Notes: generated by a model from the sequence alone, not told the origin. 64,000 nt of DNA from JBCCXL01 sp039191605 (GCA_039191605.1 JBCCXL010000018.1:1-64000), one strand, 5' to 3'; counted from the stretch's first letter, positions 35,301-43,705 are shown. Translations and numbers: made by a program.

Positions 35301-37630
35301 TGATCTTCGATGCGGCAGATTCTCCGGCCTTCGGTCTGATGCCGCTGCGGTTGAGGGCTGGCGAGGCCAGCTACACCAAGGATATGGAGCTGAATCAAGG
35401 CTCGCCGGAGCCGGAGCGTTGGATGCTCAATCTGGAGAGTGCGACCATTGGCGGAGCGCTCCAGGTGAGGGGTCTGGAAGCCCTCTTTGCCGAGCGCAGC
35501 AAGGAACAGCTGAGCTGGAAAGACGGGCACCGCGTCGCGCTCCGCTGGCGTTCCCTCGATTGTCTACCGCGATGGCGCCATTGGGAGGCGCTGGTGGTGC
35601 TGGAGGAAACGACTCTCCTGCACGGACTATGGCCGCTATCGAGCCATGAGGAGGGCGCCGAGGTAGCGGTAGTGGGCTTTCTTAGGAAGGAAGGAAGCCA
35701 CGAACTGGTGGCCCTGGATGACGAGGGGGAGGCGCTCACCGAGCTGCTGCACAGCGGTGATGTCGAGCTGGAGACGGAGGAGCAACTCCTCAGCTTCCTG
35801 AAGCTTTGGTATGGCACCACCGGTCAGCCGGAAGGGACGCCGGGAGCCAAGATCTTGGAGCAGCCGGCAGACCTTGCGGGTCTTCCAGCACTGTCTGCCG
35901 TCGAATCTGAAGCCGTTGCGCCCGAAGTTATGACGCCTGAGGACGCCGCGCCTGAGGACGCCGCGCCTGAGGACGGAGTCAAGGGAGGTCAGGGCAAGCC
36001 TTCGGTGGAGGGTGGAGATACGGTAGAAGACTGGCTTCCGCCGAGGCCGAGGTGGGAAGTGCCTGCGGAAAACGGAAGTCGCAAACTGGAGCTCCACTGG
36101 CTCTTCGGTCGAGAGGTCTACCGCCGGAGCATCGAGGTCGACCCAGAGAAGCCTCCTCCTTCCCTCTACCGACTCGAGATGGGGGCTCCCGTCGCGACCT
36201 TGGGCTCCTCCCCTCCCTCTCCTCGCTATCGATCCGGGGCGCGGGAGTTTCCCGCCGTTTCGCCATCGGAGGACGCTCGCCTCGACGAGATGAGCGGCGC
36301 GCCGCCGGCAACGACCTTCCGTCTTCCCTTGCCCTGGATCGTCGGGGATTGGCGCCAAGAGCGCGAAGATGGGCGAGCGGCGGAGCTCTATGGAGAGCTG
36401 TTGCGGGCGAGGGGCAAGAGTCGGCCCATCGACTTTTGGTCCCTGGTCTACGGGGAGGTGGCGGAGCCGAAGGTCGGGATCAACCTCCATCGCTGCTCCA
36501 GCGGGGCGCTGGTGGATGACGACGGTCGGACCTGGGGGCCGAGGCTGCGCCTCAAGCTGGACGGTTTCGACTACGGCTGGACCGACGCCTCCCAGCGGGT
36601 GGTGACCGCGTCGAAGGACTCCCGCGAGGAGAGCTTCTCGCTGGATCCACAGACGGCGAGGGAGATTCAGCGTCAGCGCCTTCGGGATCAGCTACCGAGC
36701 TGGCAGCGCCGCATCTCCGATGCTTGGTCGAAATGGAAGGAACGTTGGGCGGAGCGCATCGAACGGTGGCGAACACCAGCCTCGGCGAGGCTTGCTCCTC
36801 GGCAATGGCCCTGGGAGCAGCGCCTAGATTGGTTGGCCCGCCAATTCGACCATCAGCTGGCGGCGGCCTACAGTCCTCAACCCTTTGAATACCTCGCTTC
36901 TGTGCTGCGGAAACAGGGGGCGGAGGAGGCGGCGCGAAACACCCTGCTCCACAAGCTGCAATTCGAGCGCCGGGGCCGCTCTCGCCTGCGTTATCTGGCG
37001 TCCTGGTTCTACGACCTCTCCTTCGGGCACGGGCTCCAGCCGCTGCGGGCTTGGACTACCTTTGCTCTGTTCATCGTGCTGGGGACCCTCTGCGCCGACT
37101 ATGGCACCCAGGGCATGACTTGGCGGGTGTGCCAAACGGGGACGACGATCCTCGAGTCGGAGCGTCAGCTGCGCAGCGAATGGGCCCATCGAAGCGGTTT
37201 TACGGCGGTAGAGCAGAAGGCTGAGCAGCGGCCGCCGACCGCCGAGGAGGAGCCACGGCCGTGGCAGGATGAGCTGCCGATCATGGTGTACCGAGTCGAG
37301 GCGGTCACCGAGATCGCGACTTCCGAGCTGGATCGCTGGTCTACAGAAGAGATCCTCAGCGCCGAAGGCAAGGTCAGGCCCCTCGACGTTCCCGCCGGTT
37401 TCGCCCGCGAGGTGCCCTGCATCGACCGGGTACAGCCGCTGCTCTACGCCCTCGACGTCTTCGTGCCCTTGGTGGATCTCGACCAAGAGCCGCTGTGCAT
37501 GGTGTCGGCTCGCCCCGACGCTTGGCCTTGGCGTTTGCTCAAAGGCCTCTACCGGGCCGCCGGCTGGGTGGTGACCTCGCTCTTGCTACTCACCGTCACC
37601 GGAGTGCTGCGCAAGCACGTGGAGCGCTGA
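32336..37630 (+). CDS. Giant beta-helix-like, C-terminally membrane-anchored protein
   Basis: A 1764-aa protein. Residues about 70-630 repeat a pattern of alternating hydrophobic positions with Arg/Gly turns (for example GVRIRGARIVGRIDLRGAR, LRNARVRSDVRLDDVG), as in pentapeptide-repeat or bactofilin-like beta-helices. A module without repeats follows (about 635-930; YLRFFCSYIWGEEGAF, ATVLYGGALFEATFRV). A short second helix runs at 934-1055. A second, diverged module copy runs at about 1076-1330, interrupted by an EDAAP-repeat linker (1201-1215). The C-terminus has FEYLASVLRKQGAEEAARN and two hydrophobic segments near 1574-1592 and 1739-1758. This ending resembles actinobacterial beta-helix proteins labelled 'membrane-associated oxidoreductase'. 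No catalytic motif seen. Start chosen at GAGGT-ATG; function unknown. Confidence 0.85.
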   Translation: MSIPSTQSLLASPNAAVVRRAAARGEWADFTEDGIAFDEQERVTEPGVVLPAELIRNLLVSQRPQGREGGPGVTAFGVRIRGARIVGRIDLRGARAWNEEACPPLVFEDCELVGNLEEAEWGDPRLRKRNCLDALDADLVYLGLQRCRLAVLDLRNARVRSDVRLDDVGPLVEGGPCWLRAGGSRVQGELRARRCTFRIHQKEDWQPSLPEESAVDLTRARITGSVALQPACLFDGGMRLGNARIGGDLWLAGGHLIARGSSALYAQMAQIDGVLGLRSHESTGGPHHRFRSEGGINLYGATIGSTLELSGALLTPAEGEDKASTSSLSANLTRIGGDVLMRPWKPKTAEVLKGNGEDGWALTDEEAAWTVGGTEATTELPAFDSAVIPEVPFEAKGTIYFNNATIVGFFTLDGSVPYLAAPNSELKSYLHITMQGGTLALQSSSIEGELRVGGEIDEFRGDSMEARSDVRLSGDFRLPIVLSAATVHGDLRIGGEVAGVRASSLIAHSTLRCTGDLTEKIFLDSAAVSGEVKILSQKPVDRISATNARFSSHFEVNCELDWLLLTGSRLAGRLSLSGRCGSLMATSVEVDGEVSLHGALRRAVDFRNATFGSSLSWVPRRFLWPHLFAKHGLDVSEATSSSELEPELRPISLGSSGWQIQGVKGVIFHDGHWLEGWDDVRFVHRRRRALACYPGWQLWECTAWLPRRVDTLEPSSSALREWPPGDLGAVAFLYDPVDKLLVLLDGRSAPIHRLNNYGALKLETAKQAEDYLRFFCSYIWGEEGAFQILETMEQMPQGAEVRFIDAETGKVTRDPGSWVRPLVVDHRGPDGAYFSRATVLYGGALFEATFRVHSTGMVDMLDDEPCGWLEGDSPLVYQQPARVVKRRGASGTKVWRQPEGAIGEVPWLPPPQLVGEWIDESEGLKAFRSQRPTSVRWVLENARCGGDIFLAGTIEPLRARGLQVEGQLTLGGTVGELLDLEASKVGGNLIFDAADSPAFGLMPLRLRAGEASYTKDMELNQGSPEPERWMLNLESATIGGALQVRGLEALFAERSKEQLSWKDGHRVALRWRSLDCLPRWRHWEALVVLEETTLLHGLWPLSSHEEGAEVAVVGFLRKEGSHELVALDDEGEALTELLHSGDVELETEEQLLSFLKLWYGTTGQPEGTPGAKILEQPADLAGLPALSAVESEAVAPEVMTPEDAAPEDAAPEDGVKGGQGKPSVEGGDTVEDWLPPRPRWEVPAENGSRKLELHWLFGREVYRRSIEVDPEKPPPSLYRLEMGAPVATLGSSPPSPRYRSGAREFPAVSPSEDARLDEMSGAPPATTFRLPLPWIVGDWRQEREDGRAAELYGELLRARGKSRPIDFWSLVYGEVAEPKVGINLHRCSSGALVDDDGRTWGPRLRLKLDGFDYGWTDASQRVVTASKDSREESFSLDPQTAREIQRQRLRDQLPSWQRRISDAWSKWKERWAERIERWRTPASARLAPRQWPWEQRLDWLARQFDHQLAAAYSPQPFEYLASVLRKQGAEEAARNTLLHKLQFERRGRSRLRYLASWFYDLSFGHGLQPLRAWTTFALFIVLGTLCADYGTQGMTWRVCQTGTTILESERQLRSEWAHRSGFTAVEQKAEQRPPTAEEEPRPWQDELPIMVYRVEAVTEIATSELDRWSTEEILSAEGKVRPLDVPAGFAREVPCIDRVQPLLYALDVFVPLVDLDQEPLCMVSARPDAWPWRLLKGLYRAAGWVVTSLLLLTVTGVLRKHVER
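35936..35975 (+). repeat. In-frame 15-bp repeat in the giant gene
   Basis: The unit CCTGAGGACGCCGCG occurs at 35936-35950 and 35951-35965, with a partial third at 35966-35975. It encodes a short PEDAA-type acidic linker between two parts of the second module. Confidence 0.9.
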
Positions 37631-37675
37631 TCTCAAAACGGCGGACGGATGCTTTGGTGATGCCCCGGTGGGCGC

Positions 37676-38029
37676 CTACTGCAGTCGATCGATCTCCACC
37701 TGCGGCTGACCACCGACGCGGCGCACGTTCAGCTGCCAGGGGTTGCAGCACACCTCGCAATCCCACACCAGCTCGCCGAGGATCTCCACCTCGAGAAGCA
37801 GCTCCACCGCCTCGAAGCAATAGGGGCAGGTCACCGTGACGGCGTCGCCGAAGGAGGAAACTTCCAGCGAATCTGCTGGACCGTCTTCCTTGAGACCGTC
37901 TTCCTTGAGACCGTCTTCCTTGAGACCGTCTTCCTCTTGGACATCGTCCTGCAGCAGGGCGTCGAAGGGATCTTCTTCGGGGGCTGCTCTCGCCGCCGGC
38001 AGGTTGTCTTCCCACTCTTGCCAGACCAT
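37676..38029 (-). CDS. CPXCG-motif zinc-ribbon protein
   Basis: A 117-aa protein. The C-terminal half is a small zinc ribbon: VTCPYC at about 67-72 and DCEVCCNPW near 89-97, matching the CPXCG cysteine-rich family where a VTCPYCGE start pairs with EDCxVCCxP. These are small cytoplasmic proteins of unknown function. The N-terminal half is acidic and includes a tandem EEDGLK/EDGLK repeat, expanded at DNA level as 15-bp units (37880-37935). Start codon at an ATG with no strong ribosome site visible. It is convergent with the giant gene, 45 bp apart. Confidence 0.87.
   Translation of the reverse strand: MVWQEWEDNLPAARAAPEEDPFDALLQDDVQEEDGLKEDGLKEDGLKEDGPADSLEVSSFGDAVTVTCPYCFEAVELLLEVEILGELVWDCEVCCNPWQLNVRRVGGQPQVEIDRLQ
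37880..37935. repeat. 15-bp tandem repeat in the CPXCG gene
   Basis: Three perfect copies of ACCGTCTTCCTTGAG (37880-37894, 37895-37909, 37910-37924) and a partial fourth. The unit is a multiple of three, so it lengthens the acidic linker without breaking the frame. Copy number may vary between strains. Confidence 0.95.
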
Positions 38030-38280
38030 GGGATGACCATACCATCGGCAGGTTTCCGTCGCTGGCGGGAATGCGTGCGCTAACGGACGTGTTGCCAGAG
38101 ATACACTCCGCTGACCGACTTTTCCGTCGCCGTTCCCGGCCCGCTTCGGCTCTGCCCCGGCGGCAGCACGGATTCAGACTTCGCGTTCGTACCTTGCCCC
38201 GGGTTCCTGGCCGCCAGGGCGCTCCCCCGAGCTCTCCCCGCCAGGGCAACACCACGGGCCTAGATTCAGGAGACTCGGCT

Positions 38281-39429
38281 ATGTACTCGGCGATGCACTC
38301 AGCTATGCACCGGCTCTTTGTTCCCTGTCGCATCACTTCGCGGGCGATTTCCCGAAGCGTTCTCGCCTCTGTTCTTGCCTCTGCCCTCGGCTTGGCTCTC
38401 TTGGCCATGCCGCTGGCCCTCGAGGCCCAGGAAGACGCTGGCTTCGGTGATCAGGTGGAGGTGCAGGAAGTTCTGCTGGACGTTTTGGTGATGGATGACG
38501 ACGGCAATGCCGTGGTGGGCCTGGGTCCGGAGGATTTCCGGGTGAAGGAGAACGGCGAGGCGCGCACCGTGGAGCAGGCGACCTTCTACAGTCACCGCCG
38601 CTTCCTGGACGCCGCCCTGGTGGAGACCCTGGGGGTCGATCCGGTGCCGGAGGATCGACTCTTCGTTCTCGCGTTCTATCGCCCGCTGAGCGCCGATAGC
38701 CGCACCTCGGGGATTTTCTTCCGCACCCGGGAGGCGGTGGAGCGAGCCAGCGATTGGGTGTGGAAGCAGCTGGCGCCGACGGATTGGGTGGCGGTGGTGT
38801 CCTACGATTCCCGGCTGCGGGTCTATCAGAGCTTCACCCGCAATCGCGAGGCGATGGACGCGGCGCTGGAGCGCATCGCCGCCGGCAAGAAGCCCACGGG
38901 ACAGTGGAAGAGCCGCCAGGCCCAAGAGGTCGAAGGAGCTCCCCGCCTCGGGGACCTGCCCACCGGCAACGAGCTGAGGGACGCCACCACCACGATCTAC
39001 GATGGCCTCTCGGTGGTCGCTGACGCCCTGGAGGGGGTGCCCGGACGCAAGAATTTGGTGCTCTTCGGCCTCGACTTCCCGGTGCGCAACGGTGGTCCCA
39101 CGGCGACGGTAGATACATTGCGCTACGAGCCGATGGTGCAATCCTTGAACGACTCCAACGTCGCGGTGTACCCCATCGCCCTCAGCGGGCGTTTGGCGCA
39201 GGACACGCTGGTGCAGCTGGCGGAGGATACCGGGGGAGCCTACGCCTGGAGCTTCCCGGACTTCTCGGTTCCCCTCGACCGCATTGCCCGGGAGAGCAAC
39301 GGCTACTACCTGCTCTCCTACCAGACCAGTCACCCGGCCGGGGCTTCCGGCTATCAGCGGGTGGAGGTGGAAGCATCGGATCCGGATCTCGAGGTGAGAG
39401 CCCGCGGCGGCTACGGCTTCGGTGACTGA
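38281..39429 (+). CDS. Secreted VWFA-related protein of acidobacterial type
   Basis: A 382-aa protein. A signal peptide (SVLASVLASALGLALLAMPLALEAQ) is followed by the hallmark VEVQEVLLDVLVMDDDGNAVVGLGPEDFRVKENGEARTVE, the pattern of the acidobacterial VWFA-related family. The body is a von Willebrand A-like fold (LFVLAFYRPLSA, DWVAVVSYDSRLRVYQSF, KNLVLFGLDFPV). The MIDAS-type DxSxS motif is not intact here. The end (NGYYLLSYQ...YQRVEVEA) is typical. AGGAG lies about 8 nt before this ATG; a longer frame lacks it. It is likely exported and could mediate adhesion or protein interaction. Confidence 0.9.
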   Translation: MYSAMHSAMHRLFVPCRITSRAISRSVLASVLASALGLALLAMPLALEAQEDAGFGDQVEVQEVLLDVLVMDDDGNAVVGLGPEDFRVKENGEARTVEQATFYSHRRFLDAALVETLGVDPVPEDRLFVLAFYRPLSADSRTSGIFFRTREAVERASDWVWKQLAPTDWVAVVSYDSRLRVYQSFTRNREAMDAALERIAAGKKPTGQWKSRQAQEVEGAPRLGDLPTGNELRDATTTIYDGLSVVADALEGVPGRKNLVLFGLDFPVRNGGPTATVDTLRYEPMVQSLNDSNVAVYPIALSGRLAQDTLVQLAEDTGGAYAWSFPDFSVPLDRIARESNGYYLLSYQTSHPAGASGYQRVEVEASDPDLEVRARGGYGFGD

Positions 39430-39740
39430 CGAGGCGATTCGGGGACCCGGGGACAGAGGCCGGTTAGCCGCTCTCTAGAGGTCCCCGGGATTCGCGACGC
39501 TAGGTTGTAGAGCGCTGGTTCCGGCATCGCTGGACGCTGGCGCAGGGATTCCTCGAGGCAGCGATCCTGCCCTCCCGACTGGTATGCTGCGCTCATTCAA
39601 GCACCCTCGATCATCGATTCAGTGATGATCTCCACTCTGCCTTCGCTCATCTTCTGCTGAGCTTCGGGCCTGTTCACCGGTCTTCTATGGCCGGGGCCGC
39701 CGCCCGCAGCCTTCGACCTCATCCGGAGGGATCTGCCCCC
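39430..39740. other. Intergenic region with possible terminator
   Basis: Arms 39446-39454 and 39481-39489 (CCCGGGGAC / GTCCCCGGG) are perfect complements with a 26-nt spacer, just after the VWFA gene. There is no T-run. Nothing else in the 311 bp could be supported. Confidence 0.4.
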
Positions 39741-41318
39741 ATGCGCTACGCTTCGGTTCTCGCATTCGCCGCCTTTCGCCGGCCTTTTTCCCGCGGCGCG
39801 ACCCTGGCTCTCGCCCTCGCCGGCTGCCTGCTGTGGAGCGCGGTGCCGGCGGACGCCCAAGTTTGGGTGGGGCCCGCGTCCATCAAGCTCCAGGTCCTGG
39901 ACGACGACGAAGAACCGGTAGCCAACGCGCAGGTTCGTCTGCTCTATTTCGAGGTCGAGCCGCCGGAGGGGCCGCCGGCGCTGCTCACCGACTCGGAGGG
40001 CTACGCCGAAGTGGTGCAGCTGGCGGAAGGTCGCTGGCGAGTGGATATCGAGGCCGGAGAGCTCGCGCCCTACGTGGCGGTGGTGCGGGTGAACGCCGGC
40101 GAGCGGCCGGACGTCATCGCCGGGCCGATCCGCGGAGCCACCGGCAAACCCATGGAGGTGGAGTACGAGAAGCCGCCTCGCCGCCGCTCTTCGCCGCCGC
40201 CTCGTCCGCGGCCGATTCCCCTACCGGCTCCCGTGCCGCCGCCGACGCCGGCTCCTCAGCCGGAGCCGGTGGCACCGCCGCCGGTGGAGGCGCAGCAGCC
40301 CGAGCAGCCGTCGCCGCCGGTGGAGACGCAGCCCGAGCAGCCCGCCGAGGAGCTGCCGCCAGCGGTGGAGACTCAGCCCGAGCAGCCGTCGGTTCCCGAA
40401 CCCGTAGCGTCTCCGGCTTCGGAAGCGGAATCGGAGGCTCGAGAGACGGAGGCTCCAGAGACGGAGGATTCAGAGACGGAGGATTCAGAGACGGAGGCTC
40501 CAGAGGCTGCGATTCCAGATGCTGTGACCCCTGAGACTCCGGAAGCCACGACTCCAGCTCCAGCGACGTCGACTCCCACTGCTCCCGCCGCAGAGAGCCC
40601 TGCTGCCGAGTCGGTGGAGGAGGAGGCCAGCGGAGCCGCTGCGGCTGCCGAGCCCGTCGCGGAAGAGCCGGCTCCGGCCCCCACGCCAGCCCCCGCCCCG
40701 GTACCGGTCACCCCCGATCCGCCGGCGCAGACCACTCCCGCCCCGCAGCCCGCTGCGCCTCCGGCGGAGCCCGCCCCTGCGCCGGTGCGCAACTACCGCT
40801 GGGAGCTCCAGAGCTTCACCCAGCCCGCCTGCCCCGGCTGCAAGGCGGGGGAGTGGGCGCTGACTCTGGAGCAGCCGGTGGGTCTTGACGGGGAGCGCTG
40901 CCCGCGGCGTCTCGGCGACCTGAAGGAGACTCTGGAGCCGCTGGTGGAGGCGCTGGCGCAGCGGGGTACCCTGCGGCGGCCGACGCCGCTGCGGGACGTG
41001 CTCAACCTCGCCTCGGTACCGGCGCTGGCTCCCTATCTGGAGGGCGCTCAGGGCTGTCAGCTCTTCGCCGTGGCTCTACCGGAGGCGACGCCCTTCGTCG
41101 GCTATCGCTACGCCGCCTTCGAGGACGGCAACGGCGCCGACTGCCAGGCGGCGGAAACCTGCCCTATCGGCGATGCCGCCTGGTCCGGGCATCCGGAGAT
41201 CCTGAAGGCGGAGGGGGTGACGGTGGTGTGGACCCTGTTGGAGAACCGCTCCCGGGCTCAGGAGCGCCGCGGGCTCTTCATCGTCTACTTCCGACCGCCC
41301 TCCGGCTGGTCTCCCTGA
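39741..41318 (+). CDS. Secreted protein with Pro/Glu/Ala-rich linker
   Basis: A 525-aa exported protein. The signal (ATLALALAGCLLWSAVPADA) is followed by a small beta domain: KLQVLDDDEEPVANAQVRLLYFE, similar to carboxypeptidase-regulatory or CNA-B-like folds. A linker of roughly 200 residues is rich in Pro, Glu, Ala and Thr with PEQP and ETEDSETED runs. The final domain of about 170 residues (YRWELQSFTQPACPGCKAGEW onward) has a CPGC pair and two more Cys pairs (GCQLF, DCQAAETCPIGDA). I do not recognise that domain. GGAGG lies upstream of the chosen ATG. A clear terminator follows. It may be a surface protein spanning the envelope. Confidence 0.8.
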   Translation: MRYASVLAFAAFRRPFSRGATLALALAGCLLWSAVPADAQVWVGPASIKLQVLDDDEEPVANAQVRLLYFEVEPPEGPPALLTDSEGYAEVVQLAEGRWRVDIEAGELAPYVAVVRVNAGERPDVIAGPIRGATGKPMEVEYEKPPRRRSSPPPRPRPIPLPAPVPPPTPAPQPEPVAPPPVEAQQPEQPSPPVETQPEQPAEELPPAVETQPEQPSVPEPVASPASEAESEARETEAPETEDSETEDSETEAPEAAIPDAVTPETPEATTPAPATSTPTAPAAESPAAESVEEEASGAAAAAEPVAEEPAPAPTPAPAPVPVTPDPPAQTTPAPQPAAPPAEPAPAPVRNYRWELQSFTQPACPGCKAGEWALTLEQPVGLDGERCPRRLGDLKETLEPLVEALAQRGTLRRPTPLRDVLNLASVPALAPYLEGAQGCQLFAVALPEATPFVGYRYAAFEDGNGADCQAAETCPIGDAAWSGHPEILKAEGVTVVWTLLENRSRAQERRGLFIVYFRPPSGWSP

Positions 41319-41363
41319 CCCAGGCGCACGTCGCGGGAAGGTGCGGCGGGTAAGCCCTGCAGA

Positions 41364-41397
41364 GGCCTCGAAGTCATCCTCGGCTTCGAGGCCTTTT
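41364..41397 (+). terminator. Intrinsic terminator
   Basis: Perfect 10-bp arms GGCCTCGAAG (41364-41373) and CTTCGAGGCC (41384-41393), followed immediately by TTTT. It ends the rightward linker-protein gene. Short duplicated ACCGCACAGACTTCA-like sequences follow at about 41417-41455. Confidence 0.9.
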
Positions 41398-41498
41398 CTT
41401 GTCCTCAGACTTCAGACCGCACAGACTTCATACCGCACAGACTTCAGAGCGCAGAAGCTTAGAGAAGACTGCGGAAGCCTAGAGAAGATTCAAGACGC

Positions 41499-42662
41499 CT
41501 AGAGATCGCTCTCCAGGGAGTTGAGGATGCGCAGATACGCCTCGTAGCGTTGAGGGGCGATCTCGCCTTCCTCCACCGCCTCTTGGACCGCGCACCTCGG
41601 CTCATGGGTGTGGGTGCAGTCGGAGAAGTGGCAGGACGGGGCCCGCTGGCGGAACTCTTGGAAGTAATCTCGCACTTCCTGGGGCGAGAGGTCCCATAGC
41701 CCGAATTCTCGAATCCCCGGGGTGTCGATGATCCGCGTGCCGTCGGCGAGCTCGTAGAGTCGGCTCTGGGTGGTGGTGTGGCGTCCGGTGCCGTCCCGCT
41801 GCACCGGCTGGGTGGCGAGCTGGAGCTCCGGCACGAAGGCGTTGAGCAGCGAGGATTTGCCGACCCCGCTATGGCCGACGAAGACGCAGGTGGCCCCGGC
41901 GAGGGCGGCGCGCAGCTCGTCGAGGCCTTCGCCGGTGACGGTGGAGCAGGCCACCACCGGCAGTCCGATCTGACGGTAGGGTTCGAGGAGCGCGAGCTCG
42001 GGATCTTGCTCTCGCGGCAGCGGCACCTGGTCTAGCTTGTTGGCGGCCAGCACCGCCTGGGCGCCGCCGCGCTCTACGGCCACCAGGTAGCGGTCGATGA
42101 GGCCTGAGCGCAGCCCCGGCTGGCGCAGCCCGGCGACCACCACCACCCGGTCTACGTTGGCGGCGATGACCCGCTCTCGCCGTGAATCCCGAGGGTCGGG
42201 GCGGGAGAGGGAAGAGCTGCGCTCGAGGACCTGGCGCACCCAGTGGGTGCCGTCCTCTTCTTCCACCAGCACCCGATCATTGACCGCCAGCAGTCGCTGC
42301 TGCTCCTTGGCCATCTCCGCCGGCAGGCGGCAGGAGAGCTCCCGGTCGCCCAAGAGCACCCGCGCGCGGCGGGCGCCGACGGAGATCACCCTGCCTTCCG
42401 GCAGCTGCTGGCGGTGCTCCTGCTCCTTGCGCTGGCGATGCTGCTGCGCCTGGCCGGAGCGCTTTCGGGTGCGCCCTCGGGAGCGGGTCCACGAGGTCTT
42501 CTCGAAGCTGCCCTCGTCGTCCTCCTGGAGGTCTTCCCAGCGCTCGAGGTCCCAGCGCTGGGCGAGCTCCTGGGCGGATTCCGAAGGGGCATCCTCCTCC
42601 GGGGATGATGCGCTGGAGGCGTCGTCCTCCTCCTCTTCTTGCCGCGGCGGGTCCTGAGTCAT
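41499..42662 (-). CDS. rsgA: Ribosome small-subunit-dependent GTPase
   Basis: A 387-aa RsgA, a circularly permuted GTPase that checks 30S subunit maturation. The order G4-G1-G3 is visible: NKLD at 208-211, GHSGVGKSS at 263-271 and DTPG at 313-316. The C-terminal zinc site uses Cys344, Cys349, His351 and Cys357. An OB-fold precedes the GTPase domain (RVISVGARRARVLLGDRELSCRL). Unusually, about 85 residues at the N-terminus form an acidic then basic extension (EEEEDDASSASSPEEDAP..., SRGRTRKRSGQAQQHRQRKEQ). The true start could be later, but no better ribosome site was found. Confidence 0.94.
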   Translation of the reverse strand: MTQDPPRQEEEEDDASSASSPEEDAPSESAQELAQRWDLERWEDLQEDDEGSFEKTSWTRSRGRTRKRSGQAQQHRQRKEQEHRQQLPEGRVISVGARRARVLLGDRELSCRLPAEMAKEQQRLLAVNDRVLVEEEDGTHWVRQVLERSSSLSRPDPRDSRRERVIAANVDRVVVVAGLRQPGLRSGLIDRYLVAVERGGAQAVLAANKLDQVPLPREQDPELALLEPYRQIGLPVVACSTVTGEGLDELRAALAGATCVFVGHSGVGKSSLLNAFVPELQLATQPVQRDGTGRHTTTQSRLYELADGTRIIDTPGIREFGLWDLSPQEVRDYFQEFRQRAPSCHFSDCTHTHEPRCAVQEAVEEGEIAPQRYEAYLRILNSLESDL

Positions 42663-42804
42663 GATGGCCGCAGCTTACCAAGCTCTCTCCTCACTCTGTA
42701 GAGACTCTGTAGATGCCCTGAAAGAAGCTCGGAAGAGGAGCTTAGAAAGCCCAGCGGCGGTGCTGAAGAAGCCCCGGACGAGGGCCATGCTAGGCTGCAA
42801 AGCT

Positions 42805-43701
42805 ATGAGTGATCACCCCGCCAGCGAAGCGCCGAAAGCATCGGCCGGCTCTCCTCCCGGCGCCCCATCCCCTCGGCGGCCTCTGTTCTCGTGGTCCTTC
42901 GCGGCGGTGATGATCGTGCTCATCATCGTGGCGGCGGGGCTCTACGTCTTCGACCGGCTGAGCCGTCTGCCGCAGGATCTCAGCGGCGGAGCGAAGCAGG
43001 CGGTGGAGGGCCTGGTGAGGGTGGCGGAGGCCTTCGGCGATCAGCGGGTGACTACGGAGCTGCTGGCCTTCGGCACCGAGATCCACGGCGACCAGCGCCT
43101 GCAGGTGGCGCAGCTACAGCAGACCGAGATTTTCGAGCAGACCGATGAAGCCACCACTCTGTGGGGGATGCTGGAGCTGCCGCCGCTGGTGGTGAGGGCC
43201 ACGGCGCCGGTGGACTACGTCTATTTCGTGGAGCTGGACGCCCCGTGGGAGGTTCACCTGGAGGGGCAGACGGTGCGGGTCACGGCGCCGGCCCTGAGGG
43301 CTGGACGACCGGCCCTGGACGTCTCCCGAATGGAGTACGAGGTGCGCTCCGGCAGCCTGATTCGAGACGAGGCGGTGGCCCTGGAGCGGCTGCGTCGAGG
43401 GCTCACCGGCTTCGCGCTGCGCCGCGCCTGGCAGCATCGGAAGCTGGTGCGGGAGATCGCCCGTCAGAGCACCGAGGACTTCGTGGAGAAGTGGCTCCTC
43501 GCCCGCTTCGATGACGGCGGCGAGTATCGGGTGGAGGTGGTGTTCCGGGATGAGCTGGACGGCGAGTCGGAGCTGGTGCGGGAGCGGGTGGAGGAAGGGC
43601 TGTTGGGGGAGGGTCTGCCGCAGCGACCGTCGGCGTCATCTTCCTCCGGGTCCGCCACGTCTCAGGGATCCACCGCTTCCCCTGGAGCCTCGTCGCCCTA
43701 G
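42805..43701 (+). CDS. Single-pass membrane protein, unknown function
   Basis: A 298-aa protein with one transmembrane helix near 30-52 (FSWSFAAVMIVLIIVAAGLYVF) and a large C-terminal domain outside. The domain has a beta-rich first half (LWGMLELPPLVVRATAPVDYVYFVELDAPWEV) and a helical second half (GFALRRAWQHRKLVREIARQSTEDFVEKWL). The arrangement loosely recalls DUF4230 proteins, but I am not confident. The tail is a low-complexity Ser/Gly/Pro stretch. The frame opens 144 bp upstream, but the chosen ATG fits the domain better. It faces the TPR/cNMP gene with a 4-bp gap. Confidence 0.65.
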   Translation: MSDHPASEAPKASAGSPPGAPSPRRPLFSWSFAAVMIVLIIVAAGLYVFDRLSRLPQDLSGGAKQAVEGLVRVAEAFGDQRVTTELLAFGTEIHGDQRLQVAQLQQTEIFEQTDEATTLWGMLELPPLVVRATAPVDYVYFVELDAPWEVHLEGQTVRVTAPALRAGRPALDVSRMEYEVRSGSLIRDEAVALERLRRGLTGFALRRAWQHRKLVREIARQSTEDFVEKWLLARFDDGGEYRVEVVFRDELDGESELVRERVEEGLLGEGLPQRPSASSSSGSATSQGSTASPGASSP

Positions 43702-43705
43702 AAGC

